Source of the DNA: Acidimicrobiaceae bacterium | GTDB lineage: Bacteria > Actinomycetota > Acidimicrobiia > Acidimicrobiales > RAAP-2 | Reading direction: 5' to 3' | DNA: 64,000 bases | Assembly: GCA_003132165.1 (NCBI GenBank) | Contig: PKWW01000022.1 | Location: 76,134-140,133 of the forward strand | Shown here: piece by piece, positions 27,679-37,197 of the stretch | Layout of the letters: every line of letters begins with the position of its first letter | How positions within the stretch are numbered: the first letter of the stretch is position 1 | Translations under genes and position numbers: made by a program | The notes under the pieces: generated by a model | Database searches by the model: none | Told to the model about the DNA's origin: nothing | The model's input: the letters and a program-made list of their open reading frames with translations, nothing else

Positions 27679-28401
27679 TTATTCGGCCGGTTCGCTCGCG
27701 GCGTCCTCAGTGGGAGCCTCGGTGGTTTCGGCCTCGGCGTCGGCCACGGGGGCCTCTTCCTCGACCGCGACCTCCGCGACAACCGCCGCGGCGTCGTCGC
27801 TCGCTGCGGGTGCAGCTTCCTCGACCCCGGCCGGAGTCTCGGCGGCTTCTTCGACCTTGTCGTCAGCAGGGACAGCAGCGCCGCCCTTGCTTTCGAGAAG
27901 GGCCGAGAGGCCGTAGGCGAAGTTTTGCGGAACGGCCTTCAAGAGGCCGGCCATGGTGCGAAGTGGTGACGCCAACAGTCCGGCGAACTGCGCCAGGAGG
28001 ACGTCGCGGCTCGGCAGGTCGGCCAGCGCGGTGAGGTCCTTGAACGAAAGTGACTTGCCGTCGACGACGCCGCCCTTCACGATCAACTTCGGTGACTCCC
28101 TGGCGAAGTCGCGCAGGGCCTTGGCGACTGCGGACACGTCGCCATCCACGAAGGCAATAGCGGTTGGGCCCTGGAGGTACTCGCCGATGGACTCGACGGC
28201 GGTGCCGGCGATGGCGCGCAGCACGAGGGTGTTCTTGAAGACTTTGTAGTCGGCGCCGAGCGAGCGCAACCGGCGGCGCAGGCTCGAGATCTCCGCGACG
28301 GTGAGACCGCGGTACTCGGTCACAACCGCGGTGGACGTGCTGTCGACCTTGGCCTTCAGCTCATCGACGGTGGCAATCTTGTCGGGGCGAATCTTGCTCA
28401 T
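27679..28401 (-). CDS. rplJ: 50S ribosomal protein L10 with acidic C-terminal extension
   Basis: TAVVTEYRGLTVAEISSLRRRLRSLGADYKVFKNTLVLRA; Ala/Glu-rich tail. Confidence 0.95.
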   Translation of the reverse strand: MSKIRPDKIATVDELKAKVDSTSTAVVTEYRGLTVAEISSLRRRLRSLGADYKVFKNTLVLRAIAGTAVESIGEYLQGPTAIAFVDGDVSAVAKALRDFARESPKLIVKGGVVDGKSLSFKDLTALADLPSRDVLLAQFAGLLASPLRTMAGLLKAVPQNFAYGLSALLESKGGAAVPADDKVEEAAETPAGVEEAAPAASDDAAAVVAEVAVEEEAPVADAEAETTEAPTEDAASEPAE

Positions 28402-28589
28402 ACTGACTCCTTCACCGGATGCCGCCCGGTACGGGCCTTAGACATCCATGCGAGCGAGTCACCCGAGGGCACACTCAAAATCCTCGTCAGGCTGACCCTT
28501 CGGTCACTTAAGTGGGCGAACCCACACCGGATGTCTTCGGCGTTCTTCTCAATCTGTTGCACAAACAACGTGCGGGGACAACATCGTAG
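28402..28589 (-). ncRNA. Putative ribosomal protein L10 leader region
   Basis: About 190-nt untranslated region immediately upstream of rplJ with several internal inverted repeats, e.g. CGGTGTGGG...; position typical of L10 leaders (Rfam L10_leader class). Confidence 0.5.
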
Positions 28590-28611
28590 TGACGGGGCAC
28601 TCGCCCCGTCA
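28590..28611 (-). terminator. Hairpin downstream of rplA
   Basis: tgacggggc-actc-gccccgtca perfect 9-bp stem just past the rplA stop; no U-tract, may be attenuating. Confidence 0.5.
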
Positions 28612-28620
28612 AAACGTTGT

Positions 28621-29337
28621 CTAGGCCGAGGCCAAAGCCTCTTCGTGCGCCTTGGTGCGCGTGGGGTCGATCTTGACACCGGGTCCCATGGTGGAGGACA
28701 CGGTGATGCTCATGAGGTAGCGGCCCTTGGCACTCGCGGGCTTCACGCGGACAATCTCGTCGACGACGGCCTGCACGTTGCGCACGAGGTCGTCACGACT
28801 GAAGCTCACCTTGCCAACGCGCAGTTGCACGTTGCCGATCTTGTCGGTGCGGTACTCAACGCGTCCACCCTTGAACTCGGTGACGGCCTTGGCGACGTCC
28901 ATCGTGACCGTGCCGGTCTTGGGGTTCGGCATGAGACCACGCGGTCCGAGCACGCGGCCGAGGCCACCCACCTGACCCATGAGGTCGGGGGTCGCAATAG
29001 CGATGTCGAAGTCGAGGAAGCCACCGGCAACCTTGGCGACGAGGTCCTCGGCACCGACGATGTCAGCACCGGCATCACGGGCGGCCTGCGCTGCTTCGCC
29101 AGCGGCGAAGACGGCGACGCGGTTGGTCTTACCCGTGCCGGCGGGCAGCGAGAGCGTGCCTCGCACGATCTGCTCGGCCTTGCGGGGGTCGACACCCAGG
29201 CGAAGGGCGAGTTCGACGGTCTCATCGAACTTCGCGGTTGCGAGGTTCTTCACCTTTTCGAGCGCCTCGGGAATCGTGAGGAGCTCTTCGCGGTCGACCT
29301 GAGCCAGCGCGTTTGTGTAGTTCTTACCGTGCTTCAT
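28621..29337 (-). CDS. rplA: 50S ribosomal protein L1
   Basis: [54 protein letters not shown]. Confidence 0.98.
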   Translation of the reverse strand: MKHGKNYTNALAQVDREELLTIPEALEKVKNLATAKFDETVELALRLGVDPRKAEQIVRGTLSLPAGTGKTNRVAVFAAGEAAQAARDAGADIVGAEDLVAKVAGGFLDFDIAIATPDLMGQVGGLGRVLGPRGLMPNPKTGTVTMDVAKAVTEFKGGRVEYRTDKIGNVQLRVGKVSFSRDDLVRNVQAVVDEIVRVKPASAKGRYLMSITVSSTMGPGVKIDPTRTKAHEEALASA

Positions 29338-29348
29338 TGTTCTCTCTC

Positions 29349-29774
29349 CTAGCCCGCGACCGAAATGCCCATGGAACGGGCAGTGCCGGCAACTTGCAAC
29401 TTGGCCATCTCGAGGTCATCAGTGTTGAGGTCCTTGAGCTTGGTCTTGGCGATCTCTTCGACCTGGTCCATGGTCACCGACGCGACGGTCTCACGACCGG
29501 CGAGGTGGGCCCCCTTGGCGACACCCGCGGCTTGGCGCAAGAGCACCGGCGTGGGCGGGGTCTTCAAGACGAACGTGAAGGAGCGGTCCTCGTAGATCGA
29601 GATATCGACCGGGATGACCGTGCCCTTCATGGACTCGGTGGCGGCGTTGTACTGCTTGCAGAACTCCATGGTCTGAATACCGTGGGGCCCTAGGGCGGTA
29701 CCTACCGGCGGCGCAGGGGTCGCCCCGCCCGCCTCGAGCTGAATCTTTACGACTGCAACAACCTTTTTAGCCAT
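29349..29774 (-). CDS. rplK: 50S ribosomal protein L11
   Basis: [43 protein letters not shown]. Confidence 0.98.
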   Translation of the reverse strand: MAKKVVAVVKIQLEAGGATPAPPVGTALGPHGIQTMEFCKQYNAATESMKGTVIPVDISIYEDRSFTFVLKTPPTPVLLRQAAGVAKGAHLAGRETVASVTMDQVEEIAKTKLKDLNTDDLEMAKLQVAGTARSMGISVAG

Positions 29775-29795
29775 GGCTATCTCCTTACAAGTTCT

Positions 29796-30464
29796 CTAGA
29801 GCTTCGTAACCTGCGTGAAGTCCAACTCCACGGGGGTTTCGCGACCGAAGATGTCGACCAATACCTTGACCTTGAGCTGGTCCTCGTTGATCTCGGCGAC
29901 GTGGCCCGAGAACGTTGCGAAGGGACCGGTCTTGATCTGCACGGTGTCATTGACTTCGAATTCGTGGGTGGGCATGCGACGCTTGGCGGTCGGCTGCTCG
30001 ACACCTTCAATGTTGGGACGGATGATGTTGTCCACCTCACGGCGCGTGAGCGCGGTGGGTCGGGTCTTCTCGGCGCCGACGAAACCGGTCACGCCCGGCG
30101 TGGAGCCGATGACGTAGAAGATCTCGGGATCCGGCTCGCAGCGGATGAGCAGATAGCTCGGGAACATGCGCTTACTGACCGTGACCTTCTTGCCCGCCTT
30201 GAACTCGGTGACGTCCTCTTCGGGCAAGTAGATCTCGTAGATGCTCTCGCCCAACTCACGGGCCTTGATGATGTTGTTAAGAGCGCCGATGACCTTCTGC
30301 TCGTGACCGGCGAACGTGTGAACGATGTACCAACGACCGGGACGGTCGAAGGCGCTCTCGACAATGGGCTCTTCGTCAAGTCCATCCTCGAGGATGGTGA
30401 CGTCGAGAACTCCTTCATCGGTGACGTCGTTCTCGTCGGTCAAGGGGGTTTCGATATCACTCAT
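29796..30464 (-). CDS. nusG: Transcription termination/antitermination protein NusG
   Basis: RWYIVHTFAGHEQKVIGALNN...; KOW segment FATFSGHVAEINEDQLKVKVLVDIFGRETPVELDF. Confidence 0.97.
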   Translation of the reverse strand: MSDIETPLTDENDVTDEGVLDVTILEDGLDEEPIVESAFDRPGRWYIVHTFAGHEQKVIGALNNIIKARELGESIYEIYLPEEDVTEFKAGKKVTVSKRMFPSYLLIRCEPDPEIFYVIGSTPGVTGFVGAEKTRPTALTRREVDNIIRPNIEGVEQPTAKRRMPTHEFEVNDTVQIKTGPFATFSGHVAEINEDQLKVKVLVDIFGRETPVELDFTQVTKL

Positions 30465-30474
30465 TGTCGTTGCC

Positions 30475-30771
30475 TTACTTCTGGAAGAGGAACGTTACGA
30501 ACTTCGAGAATCCAAAGCCGAGGCCGAAAATCAAAGCGGTCATGAAGATGAGCACGAAGAGCACGATGGCCGTGTAGTTGATGACCTCGGGACGGGTCGG
30601 CCACGCGACCTGTCGCATCTCTTCTCGGATCTCGCGGAAGAACTGACGCGGCGTGGCGCGCTGTCCGCGACGGCGCTGCACGTCCTGTGCTGAAGTGCGG
30701 CGTGACGAAGTTGCGCCGTCGGCGCCCACCTGTCCCTGTCGCTGCATCATGCGCTTTTGTTCGCGGTTCAT
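30475..30771 (-). CDS. secE: Preprotein translocase subunit SecE
   Basis: Start at MNREQKRMM; RQFFREIREEMRQVAWPTRPEVINYTAIVLFVLIFMTALIFGLGFGFSKFVTFLF; the longer ORF start would run into the tRNA-Trp. Confidence 0.93.
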   Translation of the reverse strand: MNREQKRMMQRQGQVGADGATSSRRTSAQDVQRRRGQRATPRQFFREIREEMRQVAWPTRPEVINYTAIVLFVLIFMTALIFGLGFGFSKFVTFLFQK

Positions 30772-30822
30772 TTCACGTCTCTCGTTGTCACATCGGTTAC
30801 TACGTATCGAAAAATCTCCGAG

Positions 30823-30895
30823 CAGGGCAGGAGGGACTCGAACCCCCAACCCCCGGTTTTGGAGACCGGTGCTCTACCAATTGAGCCACTGCCCT
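30823..30895 (-). tRNA. tRNA-Trp (CCA anticodon)
   Basis: Minus strand AGGGCAGTGGCTCAATTGGTAGAGCACCGGTCTCCAAAACCGGGGGTTGGGGGTTCGAGTCCCTCCTGCCCTG, cloverleaf-compatible. Confidence 0.95.
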
Positions 30896-30969
30896 CTGCG
30901 ACTACACACCAGATACCAGTGGGTGGCCGTAGGGAAGATAAATCTTACCACCCTCGCGCGCGAGGTTCC

Positions 30970-31134
30970 TTAGCGGGTCTCTTTGTGCAGTGTGTGCTTG
31001 CGCTCCCACTGGCAGTACTTGGACATCTCGATGCGCTCGCGGTCGTTGACCTTGTTCTTCATCGTGATGTAATTACGGCGTTTGCACTCCTCACAGGCCA
31101 AGGTGACCTGTATACGCTTTTCATTCTTTGCCAT
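30970..31134 (-). CDS. rpmG: 50S ribosomal protein L33 (54 aa, below the ORF-track cutoff)
   Basis: Translates to [54 protein letters not shown]. Confidence 0.95.
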   Translation of the reverse strand: MAKNEKRIQVTLACEECKRRNYITMKNKVNDRERIEMSKYCQWERKHTLHKETR

Positions 31135-31191
31135 CGTTCTCTCCTCTATCTACTGCGTTCACTGCATAGGCCCCCGCAGGGTCCTGCCTGG

Positions 31192-31265
31192 TAGCGGCGG
31201 CGGGACTCGAACCCGCGACAACACGATTATGAGCCGTGTGCTCTGACCACCTGAGCTACGCCGCC
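31192..31265 (-). tRNA. tRNA-Met (CAT anticodon), 3' CCA encoded
   Basis: Minus strand GGCGGCGTAGCTCAGGTGGTCAGAGCACACGGCTCATAATCGTGTTGTCGCGGGTTCGAGTCCCGCCGCCGCTA(CCA). Confidence 0.93.
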
Positions 31266-31270
31266 TGGCG

Positions 31271-31345
<75 letters not shown>

Positions 31346-31425
31346 CGTGTCAAAAAGACACGGAGGCGAATTGTACTCCGACAGCGGTGGGTCTTTCCAA
31401 CCGACCACGACTACCCTTGACTCTC

Positions 31426-31959
31426 ATGAGAACTCGCCTGGTCGAATTGGACGATGCCACGGCCCTCATGAACATCTACAACCCCGAAGTGGTCGAAACC
31501 ACCGTCACCTTCGACCTCATTCCTCGCACCTTAGAGGAGCAGGAGGACTGGATCCGCACCCATTTGCACACTCACCCGTGCATCGTGGCGGTAAACGACG
31601 AGGACGATCTGGGCGAAATCGGAGCTCGGGGTGAGAAGATCCTTGGTTTTGCACTGGTTTCACCCTTCCGGACCCGGCCCGCGTACGCCACGACCGTCGA
31701 GAATTCGGTGTACGTGCTGCGAGGGGCCCGCGGACGAGGCGTCGGCGAGGTGCTGTTGCGCGAACTCATCACCACGGCCGACGAATCGGGTTTTCACTCA
31801 CTGATCGCTCGAATCGTCGGTGAAAACGGCGGTTCGATCCGCCTCCACGAAAAATGCGGGTTTACCCTGGTCGGGACCGAGATCGAAGTGGGCCGTAAAC
31901 ACGGGCACTGGTTGGACGTCGTCGAGTACCAATACGTCGTACCTGACCAACACGGCTAA
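31426..31959 (+). CDS. GNAT family N-acetyltransferase
   Basis: MRTRLVELDDATALMNIYNPEV...VYVLRGARGRGVGEVLLRELITTADESGFHSLIARI...LHEKCGFTLVGTEIEVGRKHGHWLDV. Confidence 0.85.
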   Translation: MRTRLVELDDATALMNIYNPEVVETTVTFDLIPRTLEEQEDWIRTHLHTHPCIVAVNDEDDLGEIGARGEKILGFALVSPFRTRPAYATTVENSVYVLRGARGRGVGEVLLRELITTADESGFHSLIARIVGENGGSIRLHEKCGFTLVGTEIEVGRKHGHWLDVVEYQYVVPDQHG

Positions 31960-33569
31960 ACCGAAATTTCGCTCGGCTGCTCGGGCCACGACCATTGGGT
32001 CCAGCGACCCATGGGCAGCACCAATACCCCGCCGAGCACCCCAACAGCCAGGGCGATCAACAGCGGATTGCTGTGCACGAGGCCCGCGAGGAGTTCGCGA
32101 CCGCCGGGCAAGCCAATAAACGGCCCGGCGATGGACAGTGCGAGTAACCAGAAGTGCTCGCGGCCCTGATAGCTTGCGGCGAGCAGTACGAGTCCCCAGG
32201 CGAAATACCACGGCTGGACGACGGGCCCGAGCTCGACGAAAAGTAGGAGCGCCACCGCGAGCGAGCGGACCCAGCCCCGCCGCTCACCGTAGATCAGCAG
32301 CCAGACGGCGAAACCAACCGCGGCGAGCAGACCAATGAACCTCGTCACCGACAGAATTGGCGAAAGGCTGATCGAATGCAGGCCAAGCGCGTGCAACGTG
32401 TTGGTGATCGCCATGCCGACGCCGGTCGCCGGTGCCGCCCACGAGCGGACCGTGCCATTGGAGAGCAGATTCTTCACCCACCCGAAGCCGAAGCCCGCAA
32501 GCTCGGTCCACAGGGCGAGGGTCGTCCCCGCGACGACGACGGCGATCAGAATCGGCCTTATCCGCTCTCGCACGCTGGCCTTGGGCCCGAGCCAGTTCCA
32601 GGCGATGAAGGCCAGCCCGAGCGCCGCGGGTGCTTTGATGGCAGTCGCGCACGAGACAAAAAATAGCCCCCACACCGGATGTCGCTTCACGGCCAGCGCG
32701 ATACCGACAACGAGGAACCCGGTCATGATCGCGTCGTTGTGGGCCCCGCCGATCAGGGTGAGCAGCACCAGTGGGTTCATCGCGGCGAGCACGAACGCCT
32801 CACCAGGGTCGCGGTTCATGGCGCGCGCGAGCAGCACGATGCCGTATCCGATCATCGCCACCGCGAAGACCTCGAGCAATCGCAGCCCGACGACCGTCGC
32901 CAACTGGTTGTGACGGGTGATCCTGTCAATCGAGCCGTCGAGGAACAAGAAGAACGGTCCGTAGGGCGCGGGCGTGTTGCCCCAGAGCGGGTCGACGGGA
33001 GTGACGTAGGGACTCGATCCGAGTGAGAAGGGACCGAGAATGTACGGGCTCAGGTGGTAACTGGTCATCTCACCCTGGGCCGCGTAGCTGAACACGTCAC
33101 GAGAGAACATCGGCGGCGCCGCGATCATCGGCGTCGCCCAGAGCAACAGCATCCACCAAAGTGACTTGAGCGACGCTCCGGGGTGCAACTTCATGACCTC
33201 AGCGAGTCGCAGCCACACCCTCATCAGGAGCAACAGACCGCCGTAGACCAACATGATCGACAACAGGAACTTGGTCTCGCTCGACGGACCCGCGGGGTAC
33301 GACGAAGGCTCGCCGAAGAACCACGTGTTGAGCATGTCGAACTTGAAAGGCGAGTTGGTGAACGATCCGCCAGCGAGAATCAGGCACATCGCGACGAATC
33401 CGAGCACAGCGGGCTGCCAGAGAAAACTCCAACCTTCGAAGGGGCCGGGCGTGAATCGCCCGAGCGGCGTGTAGCGGCGCTCGAGGAGCTGGACGCCCGA
33501 CTCGAATTTGCTGGCGACTCGTTCGTAGGTGCGTCGAACCGCAATCGCCCACGACTTCAGTCGGATCAC
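31956..33569 (-). CDS. Polytopic membrane glycosyltransferase, MptB-like (polyprenol-phosphomannose-dependent) family
   Basis: Multiple TM segments; SRDVFSYAAQGEMTSYHLSPYILGPFSLGSSPYVTPVDPLWGNTPAPYGPFFLFLDGSI loop; GTG start inferred, longer ORF start overlaps the tRNA-Tyr. Confidence 0.75.
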   Translation of the reverse strand: MIRLKSWAIAVRRTYERVASKFESGVQLLERRYTPLGRFTPGPFEGWSFLWQPAVLGFVAMCLILAGGSFTNSPFKFDMLNTWFFGEPSSYPAGPSSETKFLLSIMLVYGGLLLLMRVWLRLAEVMKLHPGASLKSLWWMLLLWATPMIAAPPMFSRDVFSYAAQGEMTSYHLSPYILGPFSLGSSPYVTPVDPLWGNTPAPYGPFFLFLDGSIDRITRHNQLATVVGLRLLEVFAVAMIGYGIVLLARAMNRDPGEAFVLAAMNPLVLLTLIGGAHNDAIMTGFLVVGIALAVKRHPVWGLFFVSCATAIKAPAALGLAFIAWNWLGPKASVRERIRPILIAVVVAGTTLALWTELAGFGFGWVKNLLSNGTVRSWAAPATGVGMAITNTLHALGLHSISLSPILSVTRFIGLLAAVGFAVWLLIYGERRGWVRSLAVALLLFVELGPVVQPWYFAWGLVLLAASYQGREHFWLLALSIAGPFIGLPGGRELLAGLVHSNPLLIALAVGVLGGVLVLPMGRWTQWSWPEQPSEISV

Positions 33570-33659
33570 GCCACTCCCTTCGCCCTTGGTCAGAGCAACC
33601 GTACTCCGCGTTTTCAACTCAGGACGCGGCCAATTCAGCGGAAACTGAATTGGCCATGG

Positions 33660-33741
33660 TGGGCCGGGAGGGATTTGAACCCCCGTAGGCAAAGCCGTCT
33701 GGTTTACAGCCAGATCCCATTGGCCGCTCGGGCACCGGCCC
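33660..33741 (-). tRNA. tRNA-Tyr (GTA anticodon), long variable arm
   Basis: Minus strand GGGCCGGTGCCCGAGCGGCCAATGGGATCTGGCTGTAAACCAGACGGCTTTGCCTACGGGGGTTCAAATCCCTCCCGGCCCA. Confidence 0.95.
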
Positions 33742-33804
33742 GCCGAGAATCCTACTGCTCTTCACCGACCCACTTCCAATGGAGCCAGCATCTACGATTC
33801 GAAC

Positions 33805-34293
33805 ATGCCAAGTTTCGACATTGTCTCTGAGATCGACCTGCAGGAAGTCCGCAATGCAGTGGACCAAGCCAACCGTGAGGCGACCACCCGTTTCGACTTC
33901 AAGGGAACGAACGCGACCATCGAGTTCAACGAGAAGGAGTTGACGCTGTCGGCCTCGACCGAGGACCGCCTGCGCGCCCTCTACCAACTCCTCGAAGAGA
34001 AGATGGTCAAGCGCTCGGTGTCGCTCAAGTCCCTCGACCCGGGCAAGATTGAAGAAGCGAGCCACAGTGCCGCACGACAGAAGATCGCACTGAAGGCCGG
34101 CATCTCCCAGGAGATCGGCAAGCAGATCAACAAGATGGTGAAGGAAATGGGAGTGAAGAACCTGAGTTCGTCGGTCCAGGGTGATCAGGTCCGTGTGACC
34201 GGCAAGCAGCGCGACGATCTGCAGCAGGCCATCGCGTTCTTCAAGCAGGCCGACATGTCGGTCCCACTGCAGTTCACTAACTTTCGCGACTGA
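33805..34293 (+). CDS. YajQ-family nucleotide-binding protein
   Basis: MPSFDIVSEIDLQEVRNAVDQANREATTRFDFKGTNATIEFNEKELTLSA. Confidence 0.95.
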   Translation: MPSFDIVSEIDLQEVRNAVDQANREATTRFDFKGTNATIEFNEKELTLSASTEDRLRALYQLLEEKMVKRSVSLKSLDPGKIEEASHSAARQKIALKAGISQEIGKQINKMVKEMGVKNLSSSVQGDQVRVTGKQRDDLQQAIAFFKQADMSVPLQFTNFRD

Positions 34294-34813
34294 TCCCGGT
34301 CTCCTCGACCACGAGGTGCTCATCGATGTCGTGGAGCTTGTCGGAGTGAAAGATCTTGTTGAAGACGAGAATCTTCAGGACCCAGAAGATCGCGAAGCTC
34401 AACAGGTTGACGCCGGCGACGAGACCGGTGTTGATGAGGTGGTCCCAGTTGTGCGTGTGCACCAGGTGCTTCACCCAGAGTGCGCCCAACATGGAAAAAC
34501 CGATGCCGAGGAACGACATCGACCAGTACGGCACGACTTCGTTTCGAAAGTGGCTCTTGCCGCGCTTGCCCCACGCCCACACCCGGTTGAGGTAGTACGA
34601 GGGGATGATGGCGATCACGTTACCGAAGAGCGTCGCCTCGAGCACACCGTGAATGATGTGGAAGCCGTACGTAATGAGGATCGCCGAGAGCGAGACGCCC
34701 GTCGTGATCACCGAACTGGTCGTGTAGCGGATAAGTTTCTTGCCCTGGTGGGTCTTTGACCACACCAAAAGGTCACTTATCCGTTTCGACACGCTCACCA
34801 CCCTACTTGGCAC
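34277..34813 (-). CDS. GtrA-like family membrane protein
   Basis: KLIRYTTSSVITTGVSLSAILITYGF...NVIAIIPSYYLNRVWAWGKRGKSHFRNEVVPYW. Confidence 0.85.
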   Translation of the reverse strand: MPSRVVSVSKRISDLLVWSKTHQGKKLIRYTTSSVITTGVSLSAILITYGFHIIHGVLEATLFGNVIAIIPSYYLNRVWAWGKRGKSHFRNEVVPYWSMSFLGIGFSMLGALWVKHLVHTHNWDHLINTGLVAGVNLLSFAIFWVLKILVFNKIFHSDKLHDIDEHLVVEETGISRES

Positions 34814-34848
34814 GCCATCGTGGTACTGAGGAGTGACACAATGTATGA

Positions 34849-35712
34849 ATGTCTGAATCCTTAGAATTTCTGGTGAAGCTCCTCGATATCGAGACCATCG
34901 AGGTCAACACCTTCCGCGGTGAACACCCCGCGGAAGAGCGTCAGCGCACCTTTGGCGGTCAGGTCGCCGCCCAGGCGTTGATGGCGGCGGGTCGCACCGT
35001 CGAGCACGGAAAAGTGCACTCGCTGCACTCCTACTTTCTTCGCCCCGGCGACCCAAGCATCCCCATCCTCTTCGAAGTCGACCGGATCCGTGACGGCAAG
35101 AGTTTCACGACCAGGCGCGTCGTCGCCATCCAGCACGGGCGCGCCATTTACAACATGCAGGCGAGTTTCCACACCGAAGAGGTCAGTCTCGAGCACCAGG
35201 CCCCGATGCCCGACGTGGTCGGACCCGAGACGATCAAGCCAATGCTCGAGCGCATCAAGGACGGTGGCTTCGTGGTCGACGAGTGGTTCCAGCGCCAGCA
35301 CCCCATTGACCAGCGCTACGTCGGGGAGTTGCCGTGGAGCCCGCAGCGTAGTCTCGAGCCGCGCCAGCAGATCTGGATCAAGGCTGACGGCACACTGCCC
35401 GATGACCCTCTCCTGCACGCGTGCGTCATCACCTACGCGAGCGACATGAGCCTCATGGACGCCATCCTCATCCCCCATCAGATTCGCTGGGATGACGGAA
35501 CATTCATGGGCGCGAGCCTCGACCACTGCATGTGGTTCCACCGGGACCTTCGCGCCGACGAATGGATGCTCTACGACATGGAGTCGCCAATCGCCCACGG
35601 GGGGCGCGGCCTCGCGCGCGGCTTCCTCTTCAACCAAGCGGGAAAGTTGCAAGTCTCAATGGTCCAAGAGGGGCTCACGCGCATCGTTGACCCCACGAAG
35701 AACAAGCACTAA
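34849..35712 (+). CDS. tesB: Acyl-CoA thioesterase II (TesB family)
   Basis: EHPAEERQRTFGGQVAAQALMAAGRTV...LHSYFLRPGDPSIPILFEVDRIRDGKSFTTRRVVAIQHGRAIYNMQASFH. Confidence 0.93.
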   Translation: MSESLEFLVKLLDIETIEVNTFRGEHPAEERQRTFGGQVAAQALMAAGRTVEHGKVHSLHSYFLRPGDPSIPILFEVDRIRDGKSFTTRRVVAIQHGRAIYNMQASFHTEEVSLEHQAPMPDVVGPETIKPMLERIKDGGFVVDEWFQRQHPIDQRYVGELPWSPQRSLEPRQQIWIKADGTLPDDPLLHACVITYASDMSLMDAILIPHQIRWDDGTFMGASLDHCMWFHRDLRADEWMLYDMESPIAHGGRGLARGFLFNQAGKLQVSMVQEGLTRIVDPTKNKH

Positions 35713-35862
35713 CTCACAACAGGCCCTGATACGCAGCGGGCCGCCAACGACTGCGAGACAATCGCTGCGAGCTCAGCCGCCACCGGTCACCACGTGGCTC
35801 GCCGTTTACATCCGTATGCTCGCAACAACTCATCGAGGCGACCAACGCCAAAAGTGAAACCG

Positions 35863-37194
35863 TTAAGCGCGCTGAGCGATGGGAACGTAGTTGCGAACTT
35901 CTGGGCCGATGTAGAGCTGGCGAGGACGCGCAATCTTCATGTCCTGGTTCAGCAACTCTTGGAAGTGGGCCAGCCAGCCCGACGTGCGCGGAATCGCGAA
36001 CAGCACGGTGAACATCTCGACCGGGAAACCCATGGCCTGATAGATGAGTCCCGAGTAGAAGTCCACGTTGGGGTAGAGCCGACGCGAGATGAAGTAATCA
36101 TCCTTCAGCGCAATCTCTTCGAGCTTCAAGGCGATGTCAAGTAGCGGGTTCTTGCCGGTGACCTTGAAGACGTCATCGGCAGTCTTCTTGATGATGGTCG
36201 CGCGCGGGTCGAAGTTCTTGTAGACGCGGTGACCGAAGCCTTCGAGCTTCGTCTTGCCCTGCTTCACGGTCTCGATGAAGGCTGGGATGTTCTCGATGCT
36301 GCCGATCTTGTTGAGCATCTTGAGCACCGCTTCGTTCGCGCCACCGTGGCGCGGGCCATAGAGCGCTGCGGTCGCCGCTGCGGTCGCGACGTAGGGATCG
36401 CCGTGGGAGGAGCCCACGACGCGCATCGCGGTGGTGCCGCAGTTCTGCTCGTGGTCGGCGTGCAGGATAAACAGCACGTCGAGTGCCCTGGCGAGAATCG
36501 GGTCCGGCTCGTAACGCGGCTCGGCGACCTTCCACATCATCGAAAGGAAGTTCTGGGTGTAGCCGAGCGAGTTGTCCGGGTATACGAACGGCATGCCGAC
36601 CGAGAAGCGGTGCGCGGCGGCGGCGAGCGTGGGCATCTTCGCGATCAGGCGCACGACCTGCTTGTGCAGGATCTCAGGGTCGTCGAGGACTTTGGCGTCC
36701 TTGTAGTAGGTCGACAGCGCCGCGATCGCGGACACCAGCATCCCCATCGGGTGCGCGTCGTAGTTGAAACCTTCCAGGAAGCGCTTGCGGACGTTCTCGT
36801 GAATGAAGGTGTGATACGTGATCTCCTTGTTCCACTCGGCCGACTCCGCGGCCGTCGGCAACTCCCCGTGATTCAAGAGATAGGCGACTTCGAGGTAGGT
36901 CGACTGTTCGGCGAGCTGCTCAATGGGATAGCCGCCATACCGGAGTATTCCGGCGTCGCCGTCAAGATAGGTAATGGCGGATTCACACGCGGCGGTCGCC
37001 ATGAAGCCGGGATCGTAAAACCAAACACCTGGTACAGCCTTTGAGAAATCCTTCGCGGCGATGCCACCGTTTTCTATAGGAATTTCTCGAGTTTCACCAG
37101 TGCGATTGTCGATCACGGTAATGGACTCGGTCACGGTTCCTCGATTCAACTTAGGGGGCATGGCCATCGTAGGCGAACTCGCCGGTAGGCCCAA
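35863..37194 (-). CDS. gltA: Citrate synthase
   Basis: GILRYGGYPIEQLAEQSTYLEVAYLLNHGELP...LHADHEQNCGTTAMRVVGSSHGDPY...GPRHGGANEAVLKML...GFGHRVYKNFDPRA. Confidence 0.95.
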   Translation of the reverse strand: MGLPASSPTMAMPPKLNRGTVTESITVIDNRTGETREIPIENGGIAAKDFSKAVPGVWFYDPGFMATAACESAITYLDGDAGILRYGGYPIEQLAEQSTYLEVAYLLNHGELPTAAESAEWNKEITYHTFIHENVRKRFLEGFNYDAHPMGMLVSAIAALSTYYKDAKVLDDPEILHKQVVRLIAKMPTLAAAAHRFSVGMPFVYPDNSLGYTQNFLSMMWKVAEPRYEPDPILARALDVLFILHADHEQNCGTTAMRVVGSSHGDPYVATAAATAALYGPRHGGANEAVLKMLNKIGSIENIPAFIETVKQGKTKLEGFGHRVYKNFDPRATIIKKTADDVFKVTGKNPLLDIALKLEEIALKDDYFISRRLYPNVDFYSGLIYQAMGFPVEMFTVLFAIPRTSGWLAHFQELLNQDMKIARPRQLYIGPEVRNYVPIAQRA

Positions 37195-37197
37195 CTT

